The notes beneath the pieces are model-generated. The model saw only the letters and a list, made by a program, of their open reading frames with translations. It was not told where the DNA came from and did not search any database. Source: Flavipsychrobacter sp. (GTDB lineage Bacteria > Bacteroidota > Bacteroidia > Chitinophagales > Chitinophagaceae). Taken from it: a stretch of 64,000 nucleotides of DNA. Position 1 is the stretch's first letter; every line of letters begins with the position of its first letter. The stretch spans positions 1 through 64,000 of the forward strand of contig JAEUVX010000002.1 in NCBI GenBank assembly GCA_016786615.1, in the 5' to 3' direction. The translations under genes and the position numbers were made by a program. Of the stretch, positions 56,413-63,875 are shown in pieces.

Positions 56413-56811
56413 ATGGATGGTAAACCAACGCCGGACAAGGAACAGTCCAAGAGCATCACAGAGGAGCAACTACACAAAAAGCTGGATACCTACGAACAAT
56501 TAGCTGATAAACCGGAAGACAAATTCAGCATCATGCGTTTCAGGAATAATTATATGGAACTGAAACAAAAAGCGGATGCTATTAATGGTATTCAGCGGGA
56601 ACATTTTCAGCAGGGCGTCCAAAAGGGTATCCACCAGGATAAAGACATCGACAAACAACTACAGGCTGAGCAATACAGGGAGCAAACATTGAGAAAAGGA
56701 ACACTGGAAAAAGCAAAAAGTCATTACCAGCAGAATTACAGCCTGACGGTTACTTTTACTGAATCCAGCATTCCGAAGGGAAAAAATAAGCCCCTGGACA
56801 AAGGTAAATAA
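56413..56811 (+). CDS. Small charged protein of unknown function
   Basis: The protein has 132 residues, Lys/Glu/Gln-rich and mostly helical (TEEQLHKKLDTYEQL, then MRFRNNYMELKQKADA), with a basic Pro-containing tail. A weak CAAGG site precedes the ATG. It diverges from the previous gene over 60 nt. No family is recognised. It may be a DNA- or relaxase-associated accessory, but this is only from position. Confidence 0.5.
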   Translation: MDGKPTPDKEQSKSITEEQLHKKLDTYEQLADKPEDKFSIMRFRNNYMELKQKADAINGIQREHFQQGVQKGIHQDKDIDKQLQAEQYREQTLRKGTLEKAKSHYQQNYSLTVTFTESSIPKGKNKPLDKGK

Positions 56812-56840
56812 GCAATATTTGCAACTGTTCAGGAAGTCAT

Positions 56841-57131
56841 TCAAAAGAGATTTAATTGTGCTTGTTCCGCCTGGAGCTTTTGCCAGTCGGCACCAAGAGC
56901 TGCTTCATTTAACAGGGTAATTACAAATTCAGTAACCAGTCCAAATTCCGCGACCAGCGGTTCTGCAATAAATTGGGATTTATAGCCGGTGGATGTAATC
57001 GGTAACGGCCTGTCAGCTTTGATCCCGATGTGCGCCAACGCATAGCCGTTGAATTCCATATATGCCTTGGAATAGTCGGGATTGTATTCAATTTCTATCG
57101 GGATGTTGTTCCAGGTGATGCTGTAGCGCAT
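56841..57131 (-). CDS. Small protein of unknown function
   Basis: The 96-residue protein starts MRYSITWNNIPIEIEYNPDYS, which predicts beta strands, followed by helices near the C-terminus. An AGAAAGG ribosome site precedes the ATG. Short proteins of this type are common between ardC, ssb and relaxase genes in Bacteroidota plasmids and elements. The function is unknown. Confidence 0.6.
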   Translation of the reverse strand: MRYSITWNNIPIEIEYNPDYSKAYMEFNGYALAHIGIKADRPLPITSTGYKSQFIAEPLVAEFGLVTEFVITLLNEAALGADWQKLQAEQAQLNLF

Positions 57132-57198
57132 AATTATCCTTTCTGTTGGTTGAAAGTGGTGAGGAAGAAGGCGGGGCTATCGCCCCGCCCGGATATAT

Positions 57199-57384
57199 TT
57201 AACTGTCAATGTGTTCACTGTCAGCTTGACTTTCCAGGAGTACCAGTTTCATGTTCGGAAAATTGATTCCAATACGACCTGTTTTAGTTTTAAAGATGAA
57301 TGCACCTCCTACTTCATTCCAGAAATCAGGTTTGTCTTTCTGGCTGGTGACGTTGTAAACGGTATAGTTCGGCTTATTGCTCAT
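57199..57384 (-). CDS. Small protein of unknown function
   Basis: The protein has 61 residues from the ATG preceded by AAAGGAGC; a longer start ten codons upstream lacks a ribosome site. It contains YTVYNVTSQKDKPDFWNEVG and FIFKTKTGRIGINF, which resembles the short beta-rich products found near single-strand DNA-binding genes in mobile elements. The function is unknown. Confidence 0.6.
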   Translation of the reverse strand: MSNKPNYTVYNVTSQKDKPDFWNEVGGAFIFKTKTGRIGINFPNMKLVLLESQADSEHIDS

Positions 57385-57459
57385 ATTCAGCTCCTTTTGT
57401 TGTTCAGTCCGCAACCAATGCGGTCTTCATGGGATTGCCAATCTGAGCAGCGACAAGAA

Positions 57460-57534
57460 CGGTTTTGCATAGGATTTTGTTTCGCGATGGAATACCGCTA
57501 TAGCGGCACCGGAAAACTCCGTCATTGCAAAACG
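57460..57534. repeat. Nested inverted repeats between a small gene and the second integrase
   Basis: GTTTTGCA (57462) and TGCAAAAC (57526) flank a perfect 12-bp palindrome CCGCTATAGCGG (57495). The cluster lies downstream of the second integrase gene. It could be a recombination site or a control element; the sequence alone does not decide. Confidence 0.35.
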
Positions 57535-57652
57535 GTTCGGCTGCTCAAAAATCCCAAGCTAAAAGACTGCTTTGGTTTCAGCGTGATTTAAAGGAACTTG
57601 AATATGCAATGGCTTCGCAGCATATCGTACCTGATACGAGTATTAGGCATAC

Positions 57653-58924
57653 TTATGGAATGCGATAGGCAATTTTATTGAGCCATTTAAATTTGGTTTC
57701 CAGTTTGTGACCGCGACCGTACTTAGGGCCGCTCACCTGATGTCCCATTAAATTATGGATGATTTCTTCCGGTGCCTCAATATCCCGCAGCCTGTCTTTA
57801 AACGTGTGCCTCAAGGAATAGATACTGTGCTGGGGTGTCGGTCTTAAAGCATGTTCCGTCAGAAATTTATTAGTGCGGGTTGAGAAAACGTCGGGGTTCC
57901 CACGTTGTAAAAATCCTTTAGGAGACTGCCTGAACGCATCCAGAGCAGCGCCGACCAGTGGAATTTGCCTTTCTGATGTTGAGGTTTTCAAGCTGTAACC
58001 TTCCCGTGGTTTGATCCAAATAAACGGAATATCCGTATCCAAAAATATTTCATCTTCCGTCAAACCAAATATCTCTGATGGACGTGCGCCGGTATCCGCA
58101 AGGGCAAAAACCACCAACCTGTCTCTTTCATTTAACTGGCCTAAACTTTGCAGCAAAACATCCTGGACATATTTTGCATCAAATGCCGGTCTTGAAATTA
58201 TTTCTGATTTGAACTTAGCCTTTGAGAATATCAAATCAATGTCTATATCCACTTCGTTGTGAAAGGCGGTAGTCTGCAAAATGTCTTTAATCTGCTGTAG
58301 CTGTTTGTTGGCTGTTGACGGACTATGGCCATTGACGATTTTAGGCCGCCACATATTTTTAAATGCCAGAACGTCAGTTTTGGTTATATCAGCCAGATAC
58401 TTATCACCCACGACTTCAATAAAACTTAAAAAAGCTGCCCGCCTCGGATTTTTCCATTTCGATATTTTAAAAGGCGTTTTATTCACCAGCCTGTCAACTG
58501 TTAAATCCCAGTATTGCTTTTCACAGTCTGACAATTTGAGCGTGGGTCTATCTACTCCCCCAATTACAGCCTCCATAATTTCAGGTGTATCCAGTCCCGT
58601 TTCCGCTACCCTGTTTATAACCTCTTCAAGAGGAGCTTCGGCCAGCTCATAGGAAGTTTTATAAGCAAACCCATAAGCCTTGGCGAGTTTTACCGCAGAC
58701 TTGTATTTGGAATTCGCTTCGTCCGGCTTCCCCGTCTTGATAAGCGATCTCCAGAAAGCGTCTATATGTTCATTGTAAATATGGGCCTTGCTAAGAGCGG
58801 CATTCAGCTCTTTTGTTTTCAGGGCAATTTTGACTTCTTTTCTTTTATCCAGATGCGCCACATAGGATGGCACTCTGCGTCTGAAATAATACCAATCCCC
58901 GATTTTAAAAATGTATTTCAGCAA
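57653..58924 (-). CDS. Second tyrosine recombinase (DUF6538-type integrase)
   Basis: In this 423-residue protein, the N-terminus IFKIGDWYYFRRRVPSYVAH is the DUF6538 domain, typical of integrases found mostly in Proteobacteria and unlike the first integrase here. The catalytic domain shows Arg in DTGARPSEI, SLRHTFKDR, a distal LMGHQ and a Tyr in KYGRGH. It lies inside the block of leading-region genes rather than at an element end. It may belong to a second element, or be the original integrase of the mobilisation module before that entered the larger element. Activity cannot be judged; no frameshift is seen. Confidence 0.9.
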   Translation of the reverse strand: MLKYIFKIGDWYYFRRRVPSYVAHLDKRKEVKIALKTKELNAALSKAHIYNEHIDAFWRSLIKTGKPDEANSKYKSAVKLAKAYGFAYKTSYELAEAPLEEVINRVAETGLDTPEIMEAVIGGVDRPTLKLSDCEKQYWDLTVDRLVNKTPFKISKWKNPRRAAFLSFIEVVGDKYLADITKTDVLAFKNMWRPKIVNGHSPSTANKQLQQIKDILQTTAFHNEVDIDIDLIFSKAKFKSEIISRPAFDAKYVQDVLLQSLGQLNERDRLVVFALADTGARPSEIFGLTEDEIFLDTDIPFIWIKPREGYSLKTSTSERQIPLVGAALDAFRQSPKGFLQRGNPDVFSTRTNKFLTEHALRPTPQHSIYSLRHTFKDRLRDIEAPEEIIHNLMGHQVSGPKYGRGHKLETKFKWLNKIAYRIP

Positions 58925-59160
58925 ATTTCAATTCCCGGTTTGTGTTCCAAAACGTGTACTGAATAGTGTACCATTTTGTGTACAAAAAGGGAAGATAATT
59001 TTTACAGATAATCGAAGGCAGACTGAATTTTATTAACTAAGTCAGCGCATTAGTCGAATATGGATTTAGATTTTTTGAGGGGAAAGTGGTGGCCGGGGGC
59101 AGCGCAACCCTATAAAAACGAGTTTGCCAACCTATTGAATTACCTGATATTTTTAAATTA

Positions 59161-59376
59161 TCATAAGTCATGGTGGTCATTTTGTGTACCGATTTGTGTA
59201 TCAATTTGTGTACTAATTTCCAATGCCTTTTGAAACAACTTCTCTTGCGCTTCACGTATGGCAATCTCTTTTTCCAGCCGTTCGAAAATCGGCAAATATC
59301 TTATACCATATTTAGCAACAATACGGGCACATTTATCCCTGGCCTTCTTAATCTCGCTTAGTTTAATCTCGGTCAT
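59161..59376 (-). CDS. Small protein of unknown function, coupled to ardC
   Basis: The protein has 71 residues from the ATG with GAGG upstream; a GTG four codons earlier is less likely. It is helical and charged (LSEIKKARDKCARIVAKYG). It starts 12 nt after the ArdC stop and is probably on the same transcript. A tail of alternating TQI repeats is low in complexity. No family is recognised. Confidence 0.55.
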   Translation of the reverse strand: MTEIKLSEIKKARDKCARIVAKYGIRYLPIFERLEKEIAIREAQEKLFQKALEISTQIDTQIGTQNDHHDL

Positions 59377-59388
59377 AATGCGCCTCAC

Positions 59389-60300
59389 TTATTCGGGCTG
59401 TAAGCTGTTTAAATACTCAACGGCCCGCGCTGCCTCAGCAGATGCCCTGAATATAAATTTCGTGTCATTGCGCAATGCGGCAAGCCAGCTTTTGATATAA
59501 GCCGCGTGGTTATGCGGAGCCTGGGCGATGTTGAATTGAGCACACAGAAAAGCGCTGCCAAGTTCTGCGACTAATTCCTCCTGCGCATATTTTTGCCGTT
59601 CGGCACCATTCTTTGCCTTATCCCTGTTTAGGCGGTGAGGGGCACCTGACCAGTGTACAAGCTCATGGAAGAGTGTGCTGACATACCCTTCTGTGGCCGT
59701 TGAACGTTCGGTTGGAATAAAAAATATCGGATCGGGTAACTGAATATAATCCCCGGTAGGGTTATAATAAGCCTGGTTTCTGCCGTTATCACGAATATCC
59801 GCTCCAGTGTTTGCGCAGAACTTATCTATCGCCTCTACCGGGGTTACAAGGCTGTTGGCATTCGGAGCGGGATTTTCGTCGTGTTCATACCCATCCACCT
59901 GGCTGGCATTGAATACTGTATATAGCCGCAGCATCGGAATTTTTGAGGTTTCTTCTTCCCCTTGTTCATTCTCTTCGGATTTAAGCAGGGTTTTATAAAA
60001 GACCACTTGAGAGCCGCGCTCATTCTTACGTACTTTTGCGCCCTTACTCTGCCACTGCTTGAAGCTAGCCCATTGATTTGAGCGGAAAGCCTTCTCCTGC
60101 TGATAGAACCACAAGAAAGGAATATTAACTCCCTGGTAGTAGTTCCCGGTTACCGGGTTATAAGGAATGCCCTGTGCTGCCAAATCTGCAAAAGGGGCTT
60201 GCCAGTCTTTAACGTTGACTTCTTCCAGCAAGCTGATGATTTTGTCGGTAATGGATTTGTAAATGTCGGTTTTAGCCTTGATGTTCTGCTCAATATTCAT
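59389..60300 (-). CDS. ArdC-like antirestriction protein (ssDNA-binding and zincin domains)
   Basis: In this 303-residue protein, the N-terminal half (about 1-150) is the ArdC ssDNA-binding domain with GIPYNPVTGNYYQGVN and a Trp-rich run. The C-terminal half is zincin-like with HELVH at 212-216 and a downstream ELVAELGSAFL helix carrying the third ligand. Plasmid ArdC proteins protect the incoming strand from host restriction during conjugation and are carried in the leading region. It fits next to ssb and small leading genes here. That some members cut the ssDNA-binding or host proteins is an idea from family structure only. Confidence 0.88.
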   Translation of the reverse strand: MNIEQNIKAKTDIYKSITDKIISLLEEVNVKDWQAPFADLAAQGIPYNPVTGNYYQGVNIPFLWFYQQEKAFRSNQWASFKQWQSKGAKVRKNERGSQVVFYKTLLKSEENEQGEEETSKIPMLRLYTVFNASQVDGYEHDENPAPNANSLVTPVEAIDKFCANTGADIRDNGRNQAYYNPTGDYIQLPDPIFFIPTERSTATEGYVSTLFHELVHWSGAPHRLNRDKAKNGAERQKYAQEELVAELGSAFLCAQFNIAQAPHNHAAYIKSWLAALRNDTKFIFRASAEAARAVEYLNSLQPE

Positions 60301-60584
60301 TTTAAGAATCTCCGTCAGGAAAGGGGTTGCACATGCAACCCGATGGAAGCCCTAAAAAAACAGGGGATGTAGGCTGCAATCCTTGGGGTATCACCCGGCC
60401 TGCACAAACGAAGTGCGGAAGGTTGGGGAAAAACGGATTGTGGCCTGAAGGGGCAACGCCCCTTAAAAATTTTAAACTGCCGGAAATATTTCCAGGATCA
60501 GGTGACGACCATTTCTGGCGCTCATTTTAGTATAGCGTTGGGAGCCCTATAAGTGGTCGCCACCTTTACCCGTAAATGGAAAAG
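60301..60584. other. Non-coding stretch with two strong stem-loops between ardC and ssb
   Basis: GGGTTGCA-ca-TGCAACCC (60324-60341) lies 23 nt before the ArdC ATG and would hide nothing of the start but could stall readthrough. AAGGGGC-aac-GCCCCTT (60448-60464) is followed by A/T-rich sequence on both sides and looks like a terminator. A 67-codon frame across the region has poor composition and is not called. Confidence 0.5.
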
Positions 60585-60941
60585 CTATGAATGAGTGGCT
60601 GCCGGAAGCGGGGCATATTCAATCGTTTCCGCGATGACAGACGCTTCATTCTTTTTTGTAGCCTGACCATCCACTACAGCATCAAAGCTGCGATAAGAAA
60701 GAGAGCCAGTCAGTTTAATCCGCGTCCCTTTGCTCAGCTTCTGAGCAGTCTCAATCAGGCTGCTATTAAAAACTAAGACCTGGTTCCAGACAGTTGGCTT
60801 GTTTTGCCAATTTCCATCCTTATCCTTATAGCGGTCCTGGGTTGCCAAAGAAAAAGCAACGAAGGGGCGTTTTTCGTGCGCGATAAATTTAGGTTCAGCC
60901 CCCAGGTTGCCTATTAAAAGAACATGGTTATTCGCAGTCAT
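60585..60941 (-). CDS. ssb: Single-stranded DNA-binding protein
   Basis: The 118-residue protein has one OB fold: NHVLLIGNLGAEPKFIAHE, then FVAFSLATQDRYKDKDG and WNQVLVFNSSLIETAQKLSKG. The wording matches plasmid/element-type SSB. It lacks the acidic C-terminal tip used by chromosomal SSB to recruit partners. AAGGAG precedes the ATG. It coats the incoming strand after transfer and belongs with ArdC in a leading region. Confidence 0.92.
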   Translation of the reverse strand: MTANNHVLLIGNLGAEPKFIAHEKRPFVAFSLATQDRYKDKDGNWQNKPTVWNQVLVFNSSLIETAQKLSKGTRIKLTGSLSYRSFDAVVDGQATKKNEASVIAETIEYAPLPAATHS

Positions 60942-60992
60942 TAAGATACTCCTTGTTAATTGTGGGATGGTGTCGATGAGGAGAAGCAGGTA

Positions 60993-61319
60993 TTATGCGG
61001 CTGCTAGATGCATGGTGCGTTTGGGTTCCGCCCATTTCACTTCGGTGCGGGTATTGGAAGGGAAAGGCTCTTTGGTGAGGATAAAGCCCAGCCTGTCGTC
61101 ATAATGGTATCCGCTGTAAAGCCAGACCCCGCCGTCATAACCGATAACCAGTGTCCAAACACAGGCGGGATCATGGCAGCGGACAAACCCGAGTTCTTCG
61201 CCTTCAGGTGCGAAACAAATATCGTCCTTACTGGCAAGATCACTAAATGGGTTCTTGATTATCGTGTAGTTTGTGGTAAACTCATTCCTATTCATTTGAA
61301 TGTAGCGCTTTTCTATCAT
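60993..61319 (-). CDS. Small protein of unknown function, leading-region block
   Basis: I start at the ATG with AAAGGA 7 nt upstream, giving 108 residues. The sequence has GFVRCHDPACVWTLVIGYD and WLYSGYHYDDRLGF, a beta-rich pattern with two Cys that may be structural. Similar proteins accompany ssb in Bacteroidota elements. The function is unknown. Confidence 0.6.
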   Translation of the reverse strand: MIEKRYIQMNRNEFTTNYTIIKNPFSDLASKDDICFAPEGEELGFVRCHDPACVWTLVIGYDGGVWLYSGYHYDDRLGFILTKEPFPSNTRTEVKWAEPKRTMHLAAA

Positions 61320-61368
61320 CTGTTTTCCTTTGCAGAGGTGAATTGAGAAGAGATAAACCTGCATTCCA

Positions 61369-61394
61369 CAGGGGCGTTCTCACGAACGTCCCTG
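61369..61394. terminator. Stem-loop upstream of the small leading gene
   Basis: An 11-bp stem with one G-T pair and loop TCAC lies about 50 nt before the next minus-strand gene. On the plus strand it is followed by TTTCATTT. It may be an attenuator or terminator. Confidence 0.45.
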
Positions 61395-61438
61395 TTTCAT
61401 TTCAGGTTCATACCCATAAATAAATTGCAGGATTATAG

Positions 61439-61474
61439 CTATTTGATGGCGGGAATCGGGACGTGCTTGGTCAT
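61439..61474 (-). CDS. Possible 11-codon open reading frame with ribosome site
   Basis: ATG with AAAAGGAAAA upstream begins a frame reading TKHVPIPAIK then stop. The leader (CTCTGCAAA, then AGGAAAA) is nearly the same as that of the next gene downstream, which suggests a duplicated start region or a leader peptide. Very short, so tentative. Confidence 0.25.
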   Translation of the reverse strand: MTKHVPIPAIK

Positions 61475-61645
61475 GAAGTTTTTCCTTTTAATTTTGCAGA
61501 GGTTTAGAAGTCGGGGAATAAATACCATCCGACCAAAAAAGTCAATGACGTGTATGAACGTATGCAGCTTATTAAGCAGCATTGGTTTGCCAAAATAGCT
61601 ATCAAGCCAGCGAGAACTAAGATTTCAGCAGTAAAGAACGAACGT

Positions 61646-61676
61646 AAAAAAACTCCGAGGATTAACCCCAGAGTTT
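61646..61676 (-). terminator. Rho-independent terminator after the first leading-region gene
   Basis: On the minus strand an 11-bp stem (two G-T pairs, 5-nt loop) is followed by seven T. It lies 24 nt past the stop codon of the gene at 61.7 kb. Confidence 0.85.
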
Positions 61677-61699
61677 CCTACCACTCAATGCCGTTGCTG

Positions 61700-62089
61700 C
61701 TAAATTTTGAAATTCAGGATTTCATCGTCTAAAGCAGAAACTTTATCACCAAGCGTAGCTTCCAGATAACCCTTGAGCATGGATACCAGGTTTGAATTGC
61801 CGGTTTGAAATTTATGACCCTGGCTGTCTTGTACCATCAGGACGCAGCTATCATCAGCGCCGAAGTTAAAAGTGCGCAGATTATTGAGCGTTTCAAGTGT
61901 ACGATGACGCTTACCAGTGAGCGACCGCAGTTCTTCAACCTTTTGTATCCTGTCTTCGATGCTCGGCTTTACAGCCTCAGTTGGTTTCGCAGTCTGTTGC
62001 GGCTGAGGTACTTGCACAGGCGCTTTTACATCAGGCATTCCCGGCTTTGCAATTCCATTCTGTTGTCCATTTTTCAACTTGTTATTCAT
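61700..62089 (-). CDS. Small protein of unknown function, first gene of the leading-region block
   Basis: The 129-residue protein has a Pro/Gln/Lys-rich N-terminal half (VKAPVQVPQPQQTAKPTEAVK) that is likely disordered. The folded C-terminal half has TLETLNNLRTFNFGADDSCVL and LVSMLKGYLEATLGDKV. A terminator closes it. A bipartite inverted repeat lies 115-180 nt upstream. It may be an early-expressed transfer gene, which position alone suggests. Confidence 0.65.
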   Translation of the reverse strand: MNNKLKNGQQNGIAKPGMPDVKAPVQVPQPQQTAKPTEAVKPSIEDRIQKVEELRSLTGKRHRTLETLNNLRTFNFGADDSCVLMVQDSQGHKFQTGNSNLVSMLKGYLEATLGDKVSALDDEILNFKI

Positions 62090-62434
62090 AAATTTTTTCT
62101 GTTTGTGCCTGCCTGCAAGTGCTGGCCTTTCAACGTGCAGACAGGCTGTTAATAATAAATTCCCGGAATAAGCTTTAATCCAGGCAAGGAATCAGCCGAA
62201 GACACCTGTTGCCACAATGGAGGAACTCGCAGAGGCAAATCCATTGTGGTTTATTTCACAACAGGTTCAAGGCTACCTTAGCCGCAGATTAATAGCTGTA
62301 TGAGGGGAATATCAGAAGAGACAGCCAACTGAAAAAATGCCTGCACGACACACGCAGACAGCAGAATAAGTAGTAAAATGAATAAAGAATTAAACCTAAC
62401 TGCTCAAGGCAGGATGATTCCAGCTGCTTTGTGA
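62090..62434. other. 345-nt non-coding region with a bipartite inverted repeat
   Basis: It holds the two-part stem described separately and no convincing reading frame. It separates the leading-region genes from the oxidoreductase/HxlR pair and might hold an element boundary or transfer origin. Confidence 0.5.
62204..62266. repeat. Bipartite inverted repeat, candidate oriT or single-strand promoter
   Basis: ACCTGTTG then CCACAATGGA pair exactly with TCCATTGTGG and, after a 9-nt bulge, CAACAGGT. This gives an 18-bp stem in two parts with an 18-nt loop. It sits before the leading-region genes and has no T-tract for termination. Confidence 0.55.
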
Positions 62435-63295
62435 TTACAAAGAATAAATACTTGCTAGGAAGTCTTTTAAGTCAAGCGGCTTGTGTTCAATTAATGTAGA
62501 TAATGTATTATCAGCATAATCAAATTCGCCGTCTCTCATAGAAGCTGCAATGCTAGTAAGCATTTCAGCAACCTCAACAGGAATACCATGTTGTAGCATG
62601 CCATTATTCAAATCGTTCAAAGGGATATCAATATAAGTTATAGGTTTTTTTACAATGGATGTTAACATTCCCGCAATATCATTGAACGAATAGGTAGCAG
62701 AGGATGTAATATTATAAACTTTGTTACGATGGGCAGAGGGATCGGCGAGTACGTTTGCATTTGCTTCGGCCATATCTGCGCGAAGGGCAAAATTTATTTT
62801 AGCATCTCCCGCACTATAAAACACCTGACCACTGTCCCTAAAATCACCTAAGATCATGGGCAAAAAATCACTGTAATAAGTATTGCGCATAATCGTGTAA
62901 TCGATGCCCGAGTTTTCAATATCGGCTTCTGTATTGACATGGTCTAATCCTGCAGCGAATTTTGTGTTTGGGCTTGCCTTTAAAATACTGCTGTACACAA
63001 TGTGCCGTACACCAGCCTCTTTTGCCGCATTAATTGCATTAGCATGTTGCTGATAGCGGTCCTTTACTGAGCTGGCGGAAACAAGCATCAATGTATCTAT
63101 GCCTTTCATGGCTGATGCTAGTGATTGAGAATTGAAATAATCCCCTAAAGCAATTTCAATTCCTTTCTCTTTTAACGTTATACCCTTTTCTTCGCTACGT
63201 ACTAAAGCTCTTATGTTTTCGGCCGGTATTTTTTTCAAAAGAAAATTGATGGTTGCTGCACCTAAATTACCATTGGCACCGGTAACTAATATCAT
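62435..63295 (-). CDS. NmrA/QOR2-like NAD(P)-binding oxidoreductase
   Basis: The 286-residue protein has the Rossmann signature TGANGNLG at residues 5-12, NADPH-type residues after strand 2 (LVRSEEKG), and the atypical short-chain dehydrogenase layout of E. coli QorB (YtfG). It likely reduces quinones or senses redox state with NADPH in the cytosol. The Tyr-x3-Lys site of classical SDRs is not evident, as in NmrA types. It is divergent from an HxlR regulator, the same pairing as qorB/ytfH in E. coli. Confidence 0.85.
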   Translation of the reverse strand: MILVTGANGNLGAATINFLLKKIPAENIRALVRSEEKGITLKEKGIEIALGDYFNSQSLASAMKGIDTLMLVSASSVKDRYQQHANAINAAKEAGVRHIVYSSILKASPNTKFAAGLDHVNTEADIENSGIDYTIMRNTYYSDFLPMILGDFRDSGQVFYSAGDAKINFALRADMAEANANVLADPSAHRNKVYNITSSATYSFNDIAGMLTSIVKKPITYIDIPLNDLNNGMLQHGIPVEVAEMLTSIAASMRDGEFDYADNTLSTLIEHKPLDLKDFLASIYSL

Positions 63296-63350
63296 TGTAT
63301 TTTATTTTTGATAAGTAAAATTACCTGAATTTGATTTATATTCGTTGCCG

Positions 63351-63375
63351 GTTTACTTTTGTAAACTAAGTTTAC
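63351..63375. promoter_or_regulatory. Palindromic HxlR-type operator
   Basis: GTTTAC-tttt-GTAAACTaAGTTTAC gives three half-sites. The last 15 bp form a perfect palindrome. It lies 33 nt before the HxlR ATG and about 56 nt before the divergent oxidoreductase ATG. Confidence 0.7.
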
Positions 63376-63407
63376 TATTCGTTTAATGACAGTATCATTA
63401 GTAAAAC

Positions 63408-63761
63408 ATGGCTTATAAGCGACCTGCTATTAAAAAAAAGGAATGTGGTCAATATATGCTTCCTCTTCGTGATGCACTTAATGTTCTGAATGGAAAATGG
63501 AAGATTATAATATTGCTGGCATTGTCAGTGAAAGAGTACAGATTTAAAGAACTGCAAAATGAAATTCATGGAATCGCCGGCAAGATGCTGTCTAAAGAGT
63601 TAAAGGAATTAGTGCAAAATGACTTAGTAAAGCGAACTGTTCATGACACAATGCCAATCTCTATTGTGTATAGCATAACCGCTTATGGAAGGTCTTTGGA
63701 AAATGTTATTGAAGAATTACGAAAATGGGGCATTAAGCACAGGAACCGAATGATAAAGTAA
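63408..63761 (+). CDS. HxlR-family transcription regulator
   Basis: The 117-residue winged-helix protein has LRDALNVLNGKWKIIILLAL, the family opening, then YRFKELQNEIHGIAGKMLSKE as the recognition region and LVKRTVHDTMPISIVYSITAYG as the wing. There is one Cys near residue 10 (KKECGQY), as in redox-sensing members such as HypR or QorR, so thiol-based sensing of electrophiles is possible. It probably represses the divergent oxidoreductase gene through the palindrome between them. Confidence 0.9.
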   Translation: MAYKRPAIKKKECGQYMLPLRDALNVLNGKWKIIILLALSVKEYRFKELQNEIHGIAGKMLSKELKELVQNDLVKRTVHDTMPISIVYSITAYGRSLENVIEELRKWGIKHRNRMIK

Positions 63762-63875
63762 GATATAGAAGAGTTATTAGACAATTTGAACCTTTTTTAG
63801 CCAAAATAGCTAGATTGTGAATTACTCGCAGAACAAAGAATTGTTTGTTAACAAAATTTATTTTAAAGTCTTGCT

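Noticed and set aside
46300-57200. VirB/Tra mating-pair formation genes
   Set aside because: No VirB4-type ATPase other than the coupling protein, and no TraG, TraJ or TraM-like Bacteroidota proteins could be recognised.
59037-59264. 75-codon minus-strand frame overlapping the small gene after ardC
   Set aside because: It overlaps the better-supported frame with GAGG and ATG, and its His/Lys-rich repeats mirror that gene's repetitive tail in another phase.
60327-60530. 67-codon frame between ardC and ssb
   Set aside because: It crosses both strong hairpins, has no ribosome site and an odd Gly/Pro/Cys/Trp composition.
27900-62100. Insertion sequences or transposase genes
   Set aside because: No DDE transposase motif or typical IS ends were found; only two tyrosine recombinases and one serine recombinase are present.
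62461-62480. TTTTAAGTC similarity to the tRNA anticodon loop as a possible right att site
   Set aside because: It lies inside the oxidoreductase coding sequence and shares only a short core; no T arm or acceptor sequence is nearby.
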